Assembly (NCBI RefSeq): GCF_011682145.1
Contig: NZ_WHJH01000010.1
Coordinates: 62,001 to 126,000 of the forward strand
Source: Massilia mucilaginosa
GTDB taxonomy: Bacteria; Pseudomonadota; Gammaproteobacteria; Burkholderiales; Burkholderiaceae_D
DNA: 64,000 nt
Direction of reading: 5' to 3'
Of the stretch, positions 1-8,884 are shown in pieces (positions within the stretch are counted from its first letter, which is position 1; every line of letters starts with the position of its first letter). The notes under the pieces were generated by a model. It was not told the origin of the DNA and ran no database searches. It was given only the letters and a program-made list of their open reading frames with translations. The translations under genes were made by a program, and so were the position numbers.

Positions 1-1029
1 GCGCTGCAATTCGCCGCGCGCCCGGTCGTGCTGCAGCATCACGCTGAGCGGGTGCAGCGCAAGTCCGAGCCGCTGCGCGTTCAGCCATACTTCCATTAGG
101 CGCGCGCCGGCCTGGACCATCACCGTCGATGCAACGTCGTCCGACGGCAGGCTACACAACAGCAGTTGCGCCGAGTCTTCTACCAGCGCCGCCAGTTGCG
201 CCGCCATGTTATGCGGCACGCGCACGATGCGCAGCACTTGCATGACCTCCGGCGCCAGCACACATTGCATGATGCGCGTACGCAGCGGCGACATCGGTCC
301 CATCAGGCTATGCAGATAAAAACCGTCCTCGGCCGGCTTGCGCGGATCGAAATGCAGGTAGCGGTAGGTTTCCTTCCATGCGCGGTAGCTGGAGAAGTCC
401 AGCGCCGCGAACTGCCGTACCAAATCGGCGGCACGGGCAATGAAGGCCGGGCTGCGTTCCACCCGGATATGCAGTGGGTCCCCGGTCAGCTGTTCCGGCC
501 AGTGCCGTTCCAACAATGGCGCGAGCACCATGTCACTGCAACTGCCCTCGGCAAACGGCGCGCGATGAGTACGGCGCTGCCGGACGCTGTCTTGCAACCC
601 GGCTAATGCCGTGGCATCCGGAACGCGCTGCGGCTGCAGAGCAAGCAACACCAGGCCCCGGCAGCCATGCCCTTGTTCCAGCGATTGCAAGAACGGCATG
701 GCTGCCGGGGCCTGGGTATCGAGCATATCCAGCCAGTGCCAGTTGCAGTGAAAGCCCAGCGCATCGAAGGCCGCGCTCAACAAGCCGAGGAACATGCCGC
801 AACTGAGCTGCATTTCCAGCGCAAGACTGGGTAATGCTCTCAACGTACGCTTGCGATCGATGCCCAGCAGCAGCAACTGCTCGTGCTCCGGCCACGCATG
901 TGCCGGCAAAAGTTGCGCCCGCATCCGCCTGTCTTCGATGTGCACCAGCTTCCATGGCTGGCAGTTGTGCGACGACGGCGCCTGGCGCGCAATGTCGGCC
1001 GCTTGTAGCAGGTTTTCTTCAAATTCCAT
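1..1029 (-). CDS. pigM: PigM-like nitroreductase-family oxidoreductase, 3' end outside window
   Basis: The frame is open from ATG at 1029 to the window edge (343 codons, no stop), so the C-terminus is missing. The N-terminus has the nitroreductase-type motif APSSHNCQPWKL at about residues 18-29, which is usual for FMN-dependent oxidoreductases. AAGGGA lies 6 nt upstream of the ATG, inside the end of pigL, which supports translational coupling (9-nt gap). In prodigiosin clusters the gene after pigL is pigM, proposed to oxidise the bipyrrole alcohol HBM in the MBC branch. The assignment rests mainly on position plus this family motif. A perfect 21-bp inverted repeat lies inside the gene (651-715). 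The next gene expected beyond the edge is pigN. Confidence 0.82.
   Translation of the reverse strand, partial: MEFEENLLQAADIARQAPSSHNCQPWKLVHIEDRRMRAQLLPAHAWPEHEQLLLLGIDRKRTLRALPSLALEMQLSCGMFLGLLSAAFDALGFHCNWHWLDMLDTQAPAAMPFLQSLEQGHGCRGLVLLALQPQRVPDATALAGLQDSVRQRRTHRAPFAEGSCSDMVLAPLLERHWPEQLTGDPLHIRVERSPAFIARAADLVRQFAALDFSSYRAWKETYRYLHFDPRKPAEDGFYLHSLMGPMSPLRTRIMQCVLAPEVMQVLRIVRVPHNMAAQLAALVEDSAQLLLCSLPSDDVASTVMVQAGARLMEVWLNAQRLGLALHPLSVMLQHDRARGELQR
651..715. repeat. Perfect 21-bp inverted repeat inside pigM
   Basis: Positions 651-671 and 695-715 are exact reverse complements (core CCCCGGCAGCCATGCC / GGCATGGCTGCCGGGG), separated by 23 nt. In the pigM transcript this would form a long GC-rich hairpin. 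It lies wholly within coding sequence and encodes ordinary protein (residues about 105-126). Confidence 0.95.
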
Positions 1030-1038
1030 GAACGTCCC

Positions 1039-1785
1039 TTACCCGTGCCCGTGTGACACGCACTGTCCTACCAGCGCCAGCGCGTAATCGCCGATCAGCC
1101 CGCCGTAGCCGCTAAGCTGCGCTCCTTGGCTGCTCGGCAACTGTGCCACAAGGCGCGGCGACACGCCCCATGACAAGCGGCCGTCGCAGCCGATTGCTTC
1201 GAGCTCAATGTCGGCAAACCAGCCGAATATGCTTTTCCCGTGTGCCTTCATGAAGGCTTCCTTGAAGGCCCAGACCGCGGTACGGACGGCATCGCCGCCG
1301 GCGGCGCTGACGCGCAATTCATGCGCAGTAAATGCCATCTCGCGTGCTGCATCCGGAAACTGCCTCACACGCTCTATATCGATGCCGACCGGATAAGCAC
1401 TGGCCGCAGCCACTGCATATCCTTGCGAATGGCTGATGCTGACATGGCCAGCGGCCGCCTGCGGCTGGCCGCGATTGTGTTCGGCACTGCTGTTGCCGAT
1501 GACCAGCGCATGCAACGGCGATTCGGCACCGGCCAGCGCATGCAGATGCTGCAATGCGGCCTTGGCGGCGACGCGCCCGGCCATCCATTCGCGGCGCCGC
1601 TTGGCCAGCCGCAATCCGTGCAGCCGCTCGCGCTCGGCATTGCCAAACATGCGTGCGAGGTAAACATGATCATTTTCGCGCCGCGCTACCGCGTCGACCG
1701 ACACTGCGCTGACAACGCAGTCACCGATGCCCACTGTGCAAGCCGTTTCCGTCTGCGGCAACATGATTGCGGCAATGCCGCTCAT
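1039..1785 (-). CDS. pigL: 4'-phosphopantetheinyl transferase PigL
   Basis: A 248-residue Sfp-type phosphopantetheinyl transferase. It transfers the phosphopantetheine arm from CoA to a serine of carrier proteins; the likely targets here are PigG and the two ACP domains of PigH. The Mg-binding/catalytic motifs are visible: VGIDIERV mid-protein and WAFKEAFMKAHG after it, the (F/W)xxKEAxxK signature of the family. The start is taken at ATG 1785, which overlaps the pigK stop as ATGA; an alternative ATG lies 7 codons further in. PigL in Serratia has the same job and the same place in the operon. Confidence 0.92.
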   Translation of the reverse strand: MSGIAAIMLPQTETACTVGIGDCVVSAVSVDAVARRENDHVYLARMFGNAERERLHGLRLAKRRREWMAGRVAAKAALQHLHALAGAESPLHALVIGNSSAEHNRGQPQAAAGHVSISHSQGYAVAAASAYPVGIDIERVRQFPDAAREMAFTAHELRVSAAGGDAVRTAVWAFKEAFMKAHGKSIFGWFADIELEAIGCDGRLSWGVSPRLVAQLPSSQGAQLSGYGGLIGDYALALVGQCVSHGHG

Positions 1786-2102
1786 GCAGGCGCCCGGTAA
1801 CCGGCGCCGAGCTGCGTGCCGGCGACTTCCTCCACCACTTCCGCCATCGTGGAAAAGCACTCCACCAGCCGCGCGAAGCTCGCGCTGCCCATGTCGCGCT
1901 TGAATGCCTCGTTGCTGCTCACCTTGATTACCTCGATATAGTGGAACGGCGCATCATGCGCGCTACTGACCCGGTGCACGTCGAAACTGCGGACACTCGG
2001 CAATTCCGGACAGGTCGCATAGTCGGTGTCCAGTACCCAGTTTTCGAAAGCCTGCGCATGGCCGATGTCAAGCAGGCGGATTTTATGGACGATGGATTGC
2101 AT
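1782..2102 (-). CDS. pigK: PigK/HapK-like small protein of the bipyrrole branch
   Basis: A 106-residue protein in the position of pigK between pigJ and pigL. The family (PigK; HapK in Hahella) has a dimeric ferredoxin-like fold and is needed in the MBC branch, where its exact chemistry or accessory role is unsettled. No catalytic motif can be named from sequence alone. GGAG lies 7-8 nt before ATG 2102. The stop overlaps the pigL start by 4 nt, so the two are translationally coupled. The identification comes from size, locus order and a general alpha/beta pattern (YIEVIKVSS, F..M). Confidence 0.8.
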   Translation of the reverse strand: MQSIVHKIRLLDIGHAQAFENWVLDTDYATCPELPSVRSFDVHRVSSAHDAPFHYIEVIKVSSNEAFKRDMGSASFARLVECFSTMAEVVEEVAGTQLGAGYRAPA

Positions 2103-2117
2103 GTGAGACTCCCGTGG

Positions 2118-4847
2118 TTAGTGAACGCTGCCGTCTGCTTGCAGCAGCAGGTGGTAATTGATGCCGCCGGTGCCGAAGGAACTGACCGCCGCGCGCCGGC
2201 TGCCGTCGATCGCATCCCAGCGCGTGTTGGCGGTCACCAGTTCGGCCGGGATGCCCGCCAGCGGCAACTGCGGATCGATCCGGCGGCGCAGCAAGGTGGC
2301 CGGCAGCGCATGCCGCTGCAAGGCGAGCACCGTTTTCAGCAAGCCGGCGGCGCCAGCGGCGGCGAAGGTATGACCGATGTTGGATTTGACCGAACCGATG
2401 CGCAGCGGCACCGCGCGCGCGCCGCCGTACACGCTGCCGATCGACGTCAGTTCCGCGAGATCGCCCAGGCGCGTGCCGGTACCGTGCGCTTCGACGTACT
2501 GCACGGTCGCTGGCGCATAGCCGGCCTGCGCGAAGGCGCGGCGCATCGCCAGCGCCTGCCCGTCTGGATCGGGCGCGGTCATCGACACTGCATCGGCGGA
2601 GCCGCCAACGCCGGTGATCGTCGCATGAATACGGTCGCCGTCGCGCAGCGCATCGCTGAGCCGCTTGAGCACGAACAGCGCCGCGCCATCGCCCGGCGAG
2701 AAGCCGTCGGCATGCTCGGCAAACGGCGCTATCCTTTGTTGCGACAGCATCATTTGCGACGAACAGAGCACCAGATCGCGCAGGTTGGCCGGCAATTCGA
2801 CGCCGCCGGCCAGCACCAGGTCGTAGCGATGCCGACGCAACGCCAGCACCGCATTGTTGAACGCTGCCAGTGACGACGCGCAGGCCGCTTCCACCGCGAC
2901 CGGCATCGCGCCAAGGCCGAAGCAGGCCGACACCAGTGCCGCACTGCCGCTGGCAAGGTAGCCGTCCAGCGTGAAATGATCGATGCCATTGTCCGCCGTA
3001 CCGGCATCGGGCACGCTTCCCAAGGTGCGCGCCAGTTCAGGCGCGTGCAGCCGGCACGCGAGTTCGCGCTCGCGGCCCAGGCTGAGATTGGAGGCGACGA
3101 ACACCGCAGTGCGGCCGAGCTTGCCGCGCTTGTGCGCCAGGCCGAAATCGGCCAGTGCTTCGGCGGCGACATGCAGGGTCAGCTTTTGCGCGATATCCAG
3201 CCCGGCAGCGCGCTTCGGGAATATTTTATATGCGGCAAGACCGGCATCGTAAAGCTCGCGCTGCTTGAGGTCAGCGCCGTATTGCGCATAGCTGGACAGC
3301 ACAGCGGCCTCGCCTTCGCCAAAATAGGCGGAGCGCGGCAGTACGTTTTCCGGCAGCGGCTGCACTGCATCAAGGCCGTCGAACAGGCGCTGCGCGAAGT
3401 CGGCGCTATTGCTGCAGGGACCGAAGGCACCGCCGATGCCGACGATCGCAATCGGTTCCTGCTGTTCTTGCGCAGGCGACATATCGGACGACAATGCATG
3501 ACTGGCACTGTCGGGTGCCGACAGCATCAGATGCCATTGCACGCCGGTCAGGCTACTGCCAAAGACGCCGGCAAGCTGCGGCGCGTCGCCAGGCCAGGCA
3601 ATAGCAGCATCGGGATACGCAATACCGGCACGCGCATGCAGCGCTGCCGCACTGCGCATCCGCGGCAAGGTTTTTTCGTGCAACGCCAGGCTGCTGCCCG
3701 CTACCGCGGCGAGCGCCGCATTGGCAAAGGTATGACCGAATGTGGCGACACTGGCGCCAAGGTGCAGCGGCCGATGCTTGCCTTCCGCACAGGCATCGCT
3801 CAAGACGCTCAACAACTGCGGCACCTGGCTGCCGATGCCGGGCAGCACGCAGTCGATATACTGTTGCTCCGCCGCTGTCACTTGCGCCTGTGCACAAGCT
3901 TCATTGATCACATGGAACGCCGCCGTGCCATCAACTGCATAAGCCAATGCCCCCGGCACGTCCTGCCTTGCCGCACCCATGCCGCGCAGCACGCTGTAGA
4001 TGCGGTCGTTGTCGCGTCGCGCATCGGACAAGCGTTTGAGCAGCAGCGCGGTGGCGCCTTCGCCCATGGGCGTGCCTGCTCCGTCCTGCGCAAAAGGGTG
4101 GCCGCCGCAGGCGCCAGTAAAACCCTTTCTTGCCAGTGCCAACGGCGTCAGAAGGCTCTCGATGCGTTGTCCGCTGGCGACGATCACTGCCCTGCTCTGG
4201 CCGCTGTGAAGCGACAGGCTGGCCGCCTCCAGCAGCGCGTAGCCGGTCGCATCCGCGCATTCCATTGCCTGCACCGGACCACGCAGCGACAGGATCGATG
4301 CAATGCGCGCCGGAATGCTGCTTGCCATTTCGCCGACCCGGTCATGCGAGGAGGAACCGAAGCGCTCGCGCAATGTCTCCTTCAGGAGCGAAAATTGATC
4401 GGCGCTGCCAGCAAGTTCATGCGCCAGCCGCACGCCTTCCACCTTCAATGCGTTGGCGATGGTGCTGTCGAAGCCGAAGCAGGTGCCGCACATGACGGCC
4501 ACTTCATCGCGCGGCAGATCGCGCTTGTCATACCCGGCATCGCGCACGCACTCGTCCGCCACCTGCAACAGCATCAACATCATTTGCGATACCGATTTGC
4601 GGTAGACCGGCGGAATGCGGAAGCGCTTGAAATCGCATTCCATCTCGTCGAAAAAGGCGCCGTGCCATCCTCGCAACTGGTCGCGCACGTTGCCGTCAGT
4701 GTCCCAGTAACGTTCCAGCGGCAGCGGCGCAAAGTGAGACTTCCCCGCCTGCAGCTGCCGCCAGAACGCATCCTTGCCGCGCGCCTCTGGATACAGGCAA
4801 CCGATGCCGATGATCGCGATCGGCTCGAAATCCGGCGGCTTATGCAT
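2118..4847 (-). CDS. pigJ: PigJ, tandem ketosynthase for bipyrrole chain extension
   Basis: A 909-residue protein with two beta-ketoacyl synthase modules. In the prodigiosin pathway PigJ takes pyrrolyl-2-carboxyl from the PCP and condenses it with malonyl on the PigH ACPs. The C-terminal KS is canonical: EAACASS (nucleophile Cys), VEAHGTGT and SNIGHTFAAAG. The N-terminal KS is degenerate: it keeps a Cys (MECADATG) and a FGHT segment but has no VEAHGTGT, so it is probably a chain-length-factor-like or structural partner. ATG 4847 (MHKPPDFEPIAIIG) is chosen because the KS fold begins directly after it; it overlaps the pigI end by 8 nt. Confidence 0.92.
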   Translation of the reverse strand: MHKPPDFEPIAIIGIGCLYPEARGKDAFWRQLQAGKSHFAPLPLERYWDTDGNVRDQLRGWHGAFFDEMECDFKRFRIPPVYRKSVSQMMLMLLQVADECVRDAGYDKRDLPRDEVAVMCGTCFGFDSTIANALKVEGVRLAHELAGSADQFSLLKETLRERFGSSSHDRVGEMASSIPARIASILSLRGPVQAMECADATGYALLEAASLSLHSGQSRAVIVASGQRIESLLTPLALARKGFTGACGGHPFAQDGAGTPMGEGATALLLKRLSDARRDNDRIYSVLRGMGAARQDVPGALAYAVDGTAAFHVINEACAQAQVTAAEQQYIDCVLPGIGSQVPQLLSVLSDACAEGKHRPLHLGASVATFGHTFANAALAAVAGSSLALHEKTLPRMRSAAALHARAGIAYPDAAIAWPGDAPQLAGVFGSSLTGVQWHLMLSAPDSASHALSSDMSPAQEQQEPIAIVGIGGAFGPCSNSADFAQRLFDGLDAVQPLPENVLPRSAYFGEGEAAVLSSYAQYGADLKQRELYDAGLAAYKIFPKRAAGLDIAQKLTLHVAAEALADFGLAHKRGKLGRTAVFVASNLSLGRERELACRLHAPELARTLGSVPDAGTADNGIDHFTLDGYLASGSAALVSACFGLGAMPVAVEAACASSLAAFNNAVLALRRHRYDLVLAGGVELPANLRDLVLCSSQMMLSQQRIAPFAEHADGFSPGDGAALFVLKRLSDALRDGDRIHATITGVGGSADAVSMTAPDPDGQALAMRRAFAQAGYAPATVQYVEAHGTGTRLGDLAELTSIGSVYGGARAVPLRIGSVKSNIGHTFAAAGAAGLLKTVLALQRHALPATLLRRRIDPQLPLAGIPAELVTANTRWDAIDGSRRAAVSSFGTGGINYHLLLQADGSVH

Positions 4848-6468
4848 CGGCGGTGACGATGTCGTTGCGCTCGTCCGCATGCGGCATGGCTGCGCTGTCG
4901 CTGGTGCCGCGAGTCGGTTGCTCCAGCGCGCGGTAGTCGATCTTGCCATTCGCATTCTTCGGCAATTCTTCCAGTTGCCGGGCAAGCCTGGGGATCATGT
5001 AGCGCGGAAGCCGGGCGCTGCAGTAGCTCTTGATATCGAGCACGCCAAGTCGTTCGCCGGCATGCCGCAGCGTGTAATAGGCAACGATGTGTTGCGTATC
5101 CCCCGCGCACGCCGCCACGACCGCGACTTCTGCGATACCCGGCATCGCGCCCAGCACCGCTTCGATTTCGCCGAGCTCGATACGGTTGCCGTTGAGCTTG
5201 AGCATGCGGTCCTTGCGGCCGTGGTAGTACAGGAAGCCGTTCTCGATGCCGACCAGGTCGCCTGTGGCATGCCGCCCGTGCAGGTGGTTGACGTGAGCGG
5301 CCGGTTCCTGCCGGCGCCAGTAGCCAGGCGTCACGCACGCGCCAGAAACGACCAGTTCGCCGATCGCACCTTCGCCGCTGACCGGCTGCCCGTCCGCGTC
5401 GAGAATTTCCGCAATCACGCCGGGCAGCGTGCTGCCGATATAGACTGGCTTATCGCGGGCCATGTCCTCTTCGCGCACGTGGTAGTACAAGCAGACGTTG
5501 GTCTCGGTCGGGCCGTACAGGTTATACAGCGCGCATGCCGCAGGCAGGCAGGATTTCAATGCCTGCAGTTGCCGTATCGGAAATACCTCGCCAGCGAACA
5601 GCACATGGCGCAACGATGCAGTAAGCTCGGATGTGAGCTCGCCGCTGCCAGCGAGCAGCGCGAGTGCCGACGGCACGCTGTACCAGACGCTGACCTTGTG
5701 TCGCCGGATGCCGGCGATCAGCGCCGCGAGATCGCGCTGCTCGTCCTCGCGCACGATCCATACCGCGGCGCCGACTGCAGCAGCGGCGAAGTAATCGAAG
5801 GTGCTCAGGTCGAAATGAAAACCGGCATGGTTGGCGAATACGTCGTGCGGCGTCAGCTTCAATTCCGCCAGTGCCCAAGCGATGAAACTGTGCAGGTTAC
5901 CGTAGCTGATCTGCACGCCTTTCGGCACGCCTGTGGAGCCGGAGGTAAACAGGATGGCGGCGAGATCGTCCACAGCGGCGGCGAATGGCGGCGGCAGTTC
6001 GACCGACGGCTGTATTGCGGCAACCTTCATGATCGCAGTGTTACCAACCGGCGCATCATCGCCAGGCACATCATCAACGATCAGTATCAGTTTCAGCGTA
6101 TCGCGCTGCCATCCGTCCAGCGCACGGAAATGCGCGGCATCCGTGACCAGCACCGTCGGTTCGGCGCTGTCCAGGATTTTCCTTGCGCGTTCCGCCGGCT
6201 GCGTGCCGTCCAGTGGCACATAGACGGCGCCGATTTCCATCGCCGCATACAGCGACAAGGCATAGTCCCGGCATTTCGGCAGCCAGATGGCGACGCGGTC
6301 GCCATGCCGTGTTCCATGGCGCGCAAAATGTGCGGCGCGCTGGCGCACGGCCTGGTAGAACTGTCTGTAACTGATGTCGTCAGGATCAACGAATGCAGGA
6401 CGATCGGGATGTTCCTGCGCGGAGGTGCGCAGGTAATCAATGACTGGGGTGAAGGTTGGAGTAGTCAT
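4840..6468 (-). CDS. pigI: PigI, L-prolyl-AMP ligase
   Basis: A 542-residue adenylation enzyme (ANL superfamily). In prodigiosin synthesis it activates L-proline as the adenylate and loads it onto the peptidyl carrier protein PigG. Core motifs are in order: the phosphate loop FTSGSTGVPKGV, NLYGPTETNV, ATGDLVGIENG and the C-terminal NGKIDYRAL with the catalytic lysine. Length and motif spacing are normal for a stand-alone A domain. It follows pigH after a 153-nt gap that holds a hairpin repeat, and overlaps pigJ at its 3' end. Proline specificity is inferred from cluster context, not read from the pocket residues. Confidence 0.93.
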   Translation of the reverse strand: MTTPTFTPVIDYLRTSAQEHPDRPAFVDPDDISYRQFYQAVRQRAAHFARHGTRHGDRVAIWLPKCRDYALSLYAAMEIGAVYVPLDGTQPAERARKILDSAEPTVLVTDAAHFRALDGWQRDTLKLILIVDDVPGDDAPVGNTAIMKVAAIQPSVELPPPFAAAVDDLAAILFTSGSTGVPKGVQISYGNLHSFIAWALAELKLTPHDVFANHAGFHFDLSTFDYFAAAAVGAAVWIVREDEQRDLAALIAGIRRHKVSVWYSVPSALALLAGSGELTSELTASLRHVLFAGEVFPIRQLQALKSCLPAACALYNLYGPTETNVCLYYHVREEDMARDKPVYIGSTLPGVIAEILDADGQPVSGEGAIGELVVSGACVTPGYWRRQEPAAHVNHLHGRHATGDLVGIENGFLYYHGRKDRMLKLNGNRIELGEIEAVLGAMPGIAEVAVVAACAGDTQHIVAYYTLRHAGERLGVLDIKSYCSARLPRYMIPRLARQLEELPKNANGKIDYRALEQPTRGTSDSAAMPHADERNDIVTADA

Positions 6469-6572
6469 GTTCTTCTGTTAATTAGATTGAGGTGCTTCAC
6501 TTCTTTGTAAAAAAGAGGGTAAGCGGTCGTTTGCCGTTCCCGTGCACGCACATTGCTATCCGGGATAGGGCA

Positions 6573-6596
6573 CCTTCCCCCTGACAGAGGGGAAGG
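6573..6596. repeat. 8-bp hairpin in the pigH-pigI gap
   Basis: CCTTCCCC (6573-6580) and GGGGAAGG (6589-6596) are perfect complements around an 8-nt loop. The element sits in the largest gap between the middle genes of the pig operon. No T-run follows on the transcribed strand, so it looks more like a dispersed repetitive or mRNA-stability hairpin than a terminator. A related imperfect form lies in the pigD-pigE gap near 12500. Confidence 0.7.
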
Positions 6597-6621
6597 AACC
6601 GTCAGTCCTTCACCTGAAAAC

Positions 6622-8565
6622 CTATCCCCGCACCGCCACCCCCACCTCCTTCGCCGCATCCACCAGTATCTGCGCCGCCTCATCGAGATCCTCCGCCGTG
6701 TGCTCGCTGCTCACGCTGATGCGCAAACGCGCATCGCCGACAGCGACGCCGGGGAACACCACGGTCTGGCAATACATGCCGCGCGCACGCGCCGCGCGTC
6801 CAAATTCCAGCGTCTTGCGATCATCGCCGACCACCACCGGGAGGATCGCGCTGGCGGAATGCCCAAGGTCGAACCCAGCTTCCAGCAAATGGCCGCGCAA
6901 GTGATGGACGTTGCGCCACAGCTTGCTGATGCGCTGCGGCTCGCGCTCCATCACGTCGATCGCGGCGATCAGGCCGGCCGCGACCGCCGCCGGGATGGTG
7001 GCTGCAAACACATAGGAATGCGAATAGAAACGCAGGTAATCGACCACCTCCTCGTCGCCGCAAACGAAGCCGCCGACGCCAGCCAAGGTCTTGCTCATGG
7101 TGCCGACTTCCAGGTCCACCGCGCCCTTCATGCCGAAATGCTCGGTGGTGCCCGAACCGGTGCGGCCGAGCACACCGGTGGAATGCGCATCGTCAACCAA
7201 GACCCGCGCACCGTATTGCTTCGCCAGCGCGACCAGGCGCGGCAGGTCGACCACATCGCCGTGCATGCTGAACACGCCGTCGGTGGCGATCAGCTTGCCG
7301 CCGTCGTGGTCGGCATATTTCTGCAGGATTTTTTCCAGTCCGTCCAGGTCGTGCGGATAAATCTTGCGCGCTGCGCCGGCCAGCTTGCAGCCGTCCTGGA
7401 TGCTCATGTGGTTCAGCGCATTGGTAAAGATCAGATCGTTCTGCCCGGTCAGCGCGGAAATGCAACCCAGGTTGGCGGAATAGCCGGAGGGGTAGACGAT
7501 ACATGCCTGCCTGCCCTTGAGCTTCGCCAGCCGCCGCTCCAGTTCCATGTGCAGCACATTGGTGCCGCCGATCAGGCGGCAGCCAGTATTCGTGGCACCG
7601 TATTCGCGCACGCCCTTGACGATCGCCTCGATCACTTCCGGATGATTCGCCAGGCCCAGGTAATTGTTCGACGCAAACATCAGGAATTCCCGGCGCTCGC
7701 CGCTGACCTCGTCGTAGATCACCGCACGGTTGCTGCAGCGCGATTCCAGCGGCATGCCGTACCAGTACAACTGTTCTTGCTGCTTGCGCTGATAGAAGGT
7801 ATTGAATTCGCGGGCCTTATGGAACAGGTCGCGATGCGGGATGTTGACGAAATCCCTCATCGTACGAGCGTCGTCCGCTGCCGGCTCTGCCGCCACGGAA
7901 AGAGCGCTGGCGTCAGCATGGCTGAGGTTGTCTATGAACTCCGACCACTTCTTTTCTTCCGTCTCCGGCAGCACTGCAATTGCCGGAGCTGCCGGTTCCA
8001 GCATGTCCAGGTGCACGAGAGGCCGCAGATGCGCGATGACCCGTGCAATGCTGGTCAACCCTGTGGGAAAGGTGACGGCGGCAATCCCAAGCAACTTGGG
8101 AAGCTCGGACAACACGGCTGCCTGAGTAACGGAGTCGATGCCGAGATCACTTTCCAGCTCGGCATCCAGCGCGAGGTCGCCCGGCTTGTAACCGGTGTGC
8201 CGGCTGTAGGCGGCGACTACCGCCGTCGTCAGCGCATCGGCTGCGTGCTCCGGCACACAGGGTCCCTGCGGCAAGGCAAGCGTCTTTCCGTCCTGTTCCA
8301 GGCATTGCCCGATATGCGCCAGCACGAGCGCAATCGTGCTTGTGTGTTGCGGATTTTGCCGGCTGGACAGGCCGAGCGTCTTGTAAAGTTCCGCAAGGGT
8401 GGTGGCCAGCGTCACCGAGTCGATCCCGAGATCGCTCTCGAAATGGGCATCCGGCACGAGGTCGGCGCGTGCGTAGCCGGTGTGGGTCTGGAACATGTCC
8501 AGCACATACGCCTGCAGTCCTGCGTCCGGCGTTGCGATGTGGTCGATTACCTGGTCGTTCATCAT
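6622..8565 (-). CDS. pigH: PigH, ACP-ACP-aminotransferase (HBM synthase)
   Basis: A 647-residue protein. Two acyl-carrier domains each carry DLGIDSV, with attachment serines near residues 50 and 145. They are followed by a PLP-dependent alpha-oxoamine synthase domain of the AONS/SPT family (NNYLGLANHP, DDAHSTGVLG, PLP lysine in GTMSKTLAGVGG near residue 490). In the pathway the ACPs carry malonyl, and the C-terminal domain condenses the pyrrolyl-beta-ketoacyl chain with serine to form the second pyrrole. ATG 8565 overlaps the pigG stop (ATGATG), with GGGGGT just upstream; ATG 8562 is equally possible. Domain order and length match Serratia PigH. Confidence 0.95.
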   Translation of the reverse strand: MMNDQVIDHIATPDAGLQAYVLDMFQTHTGYARADLVPDAHFESDLGIDSVTLATTLAELYKTLGLSSRQNPQHTSTIALVLAHIGQCLEQDGKTLALPQGPCVPEHAADALTTAVVAAYSRHTGYKPGDLALDAELESDLGIDSVTQAAVLSELPKLLGIAAVTFPTGLTSIARVIAHLRPLVHLDMLEPAAPAIAVLPETEEKKWSEFIDNLSHADASALSVAAEPAADDARTMRDFVNIPHRDLFHKAREFNTFYQRKQQEQLYWYGMPLESRCSNRAVIYDEVSGERREFLMFASNNYLGLANHPEVIEAIVKGVREYGATNTGCRLIGGTNVLHMELERRLAKLKGRQACIVYPSGYSANLGCISALTGQNDLIFTNALNHMSIQDGCKLAGAARKIYPHDLDGLEKILQKYADHDGGKLIATDGVFSMHGDVVDLPRLVALAKQYGARVLVDDAHSTGVLGRTGSGTTEHFGMKGAVDLEVGTMSKTLAGVGGFVCGDEEVVDYLRFYSHSYVFAATIPAAVAAGLIAAIDVMEREPQRISKLWRNVHHLRGHLLEAGFDLGHSASAILPVVVGDDRKTLEFGRAARARGMYCQTVVFPGVAVGDARLRISVSSEHTAEDLDEAAQILVDAAKEVGVAVRG

Positions 8566-8840
8566 GCTACCCCCGCTACTTGTGCCAGTGCCGGCCGGCT
8601 TTCGCTTTGCAGGCGCTCGACCAGATCGAGCATGTGCTGCACCGATTTGAAATTGCTCGGGACGACCGCCTTCAGAGGCACCGTCACGCCGGCTTCCCGC
8701 CGCAGCAGGTCGACCAGATCGAACAAGGCACTGGAATCGATGATGTTCAATTCCAGCAAGGGCGTGTCCAGCGCAAACTGCTGGCACTCGCCGCCGAGGT
8801 AGTTCTCCGCGATATACGCAAGAAGCTTGTTTCCTAACAT
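8562..8840 (-). CDS. pigG: PigG, peptidyl carrier protein
   Basis: A 92-residue stand-alone carrier protein. The phosphopantetheine site is in LNIIDSSAL, Ser36. It carries L-proline loaded by PigI, which PigA then oxidises to pyrrolyl-2-carboxyl. ATG 8840 is chosen (MLGNKLLAYI), because GAGAGGA lies 5-6 nt before it; a longer frame opens at 8888 but would overlap the pigF stop and add unrelated residues. The stop overlaps the pigH start. Confidence 0.93.
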   Translation of the reverse strand: MLGNKLLAYIAENYLGGECQQFALDTPLLELNIIDSSALFDLVDLLRREAGVTVPLKAVVPSNFKSVQHMLDLVERLQSESRPALAQVAGVA

Positions 8841-8884
8841 GGTGTCCTCTCGTTCGATGATGTTTTCAGGTTTCTGACAGCCGC

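Noticed and set aside
2976-4856. Long plus-strand frame of 626 codons opposite pigJ (and similar long frames opposite pigH, pigE, pigD and pigB-pigC)
   Set aside because: These mirror GC-rich genes on the other strand, have no family motifs and arginine/glutamine/histidine-heavy composition typical of antisense frames.
6573-6596. Rho-independent terminator in the pigH-pigI gap
   Set aside because: No T-run follows the stem on the transcribed strand, and the genes on both sides belong to one pathway and operon.
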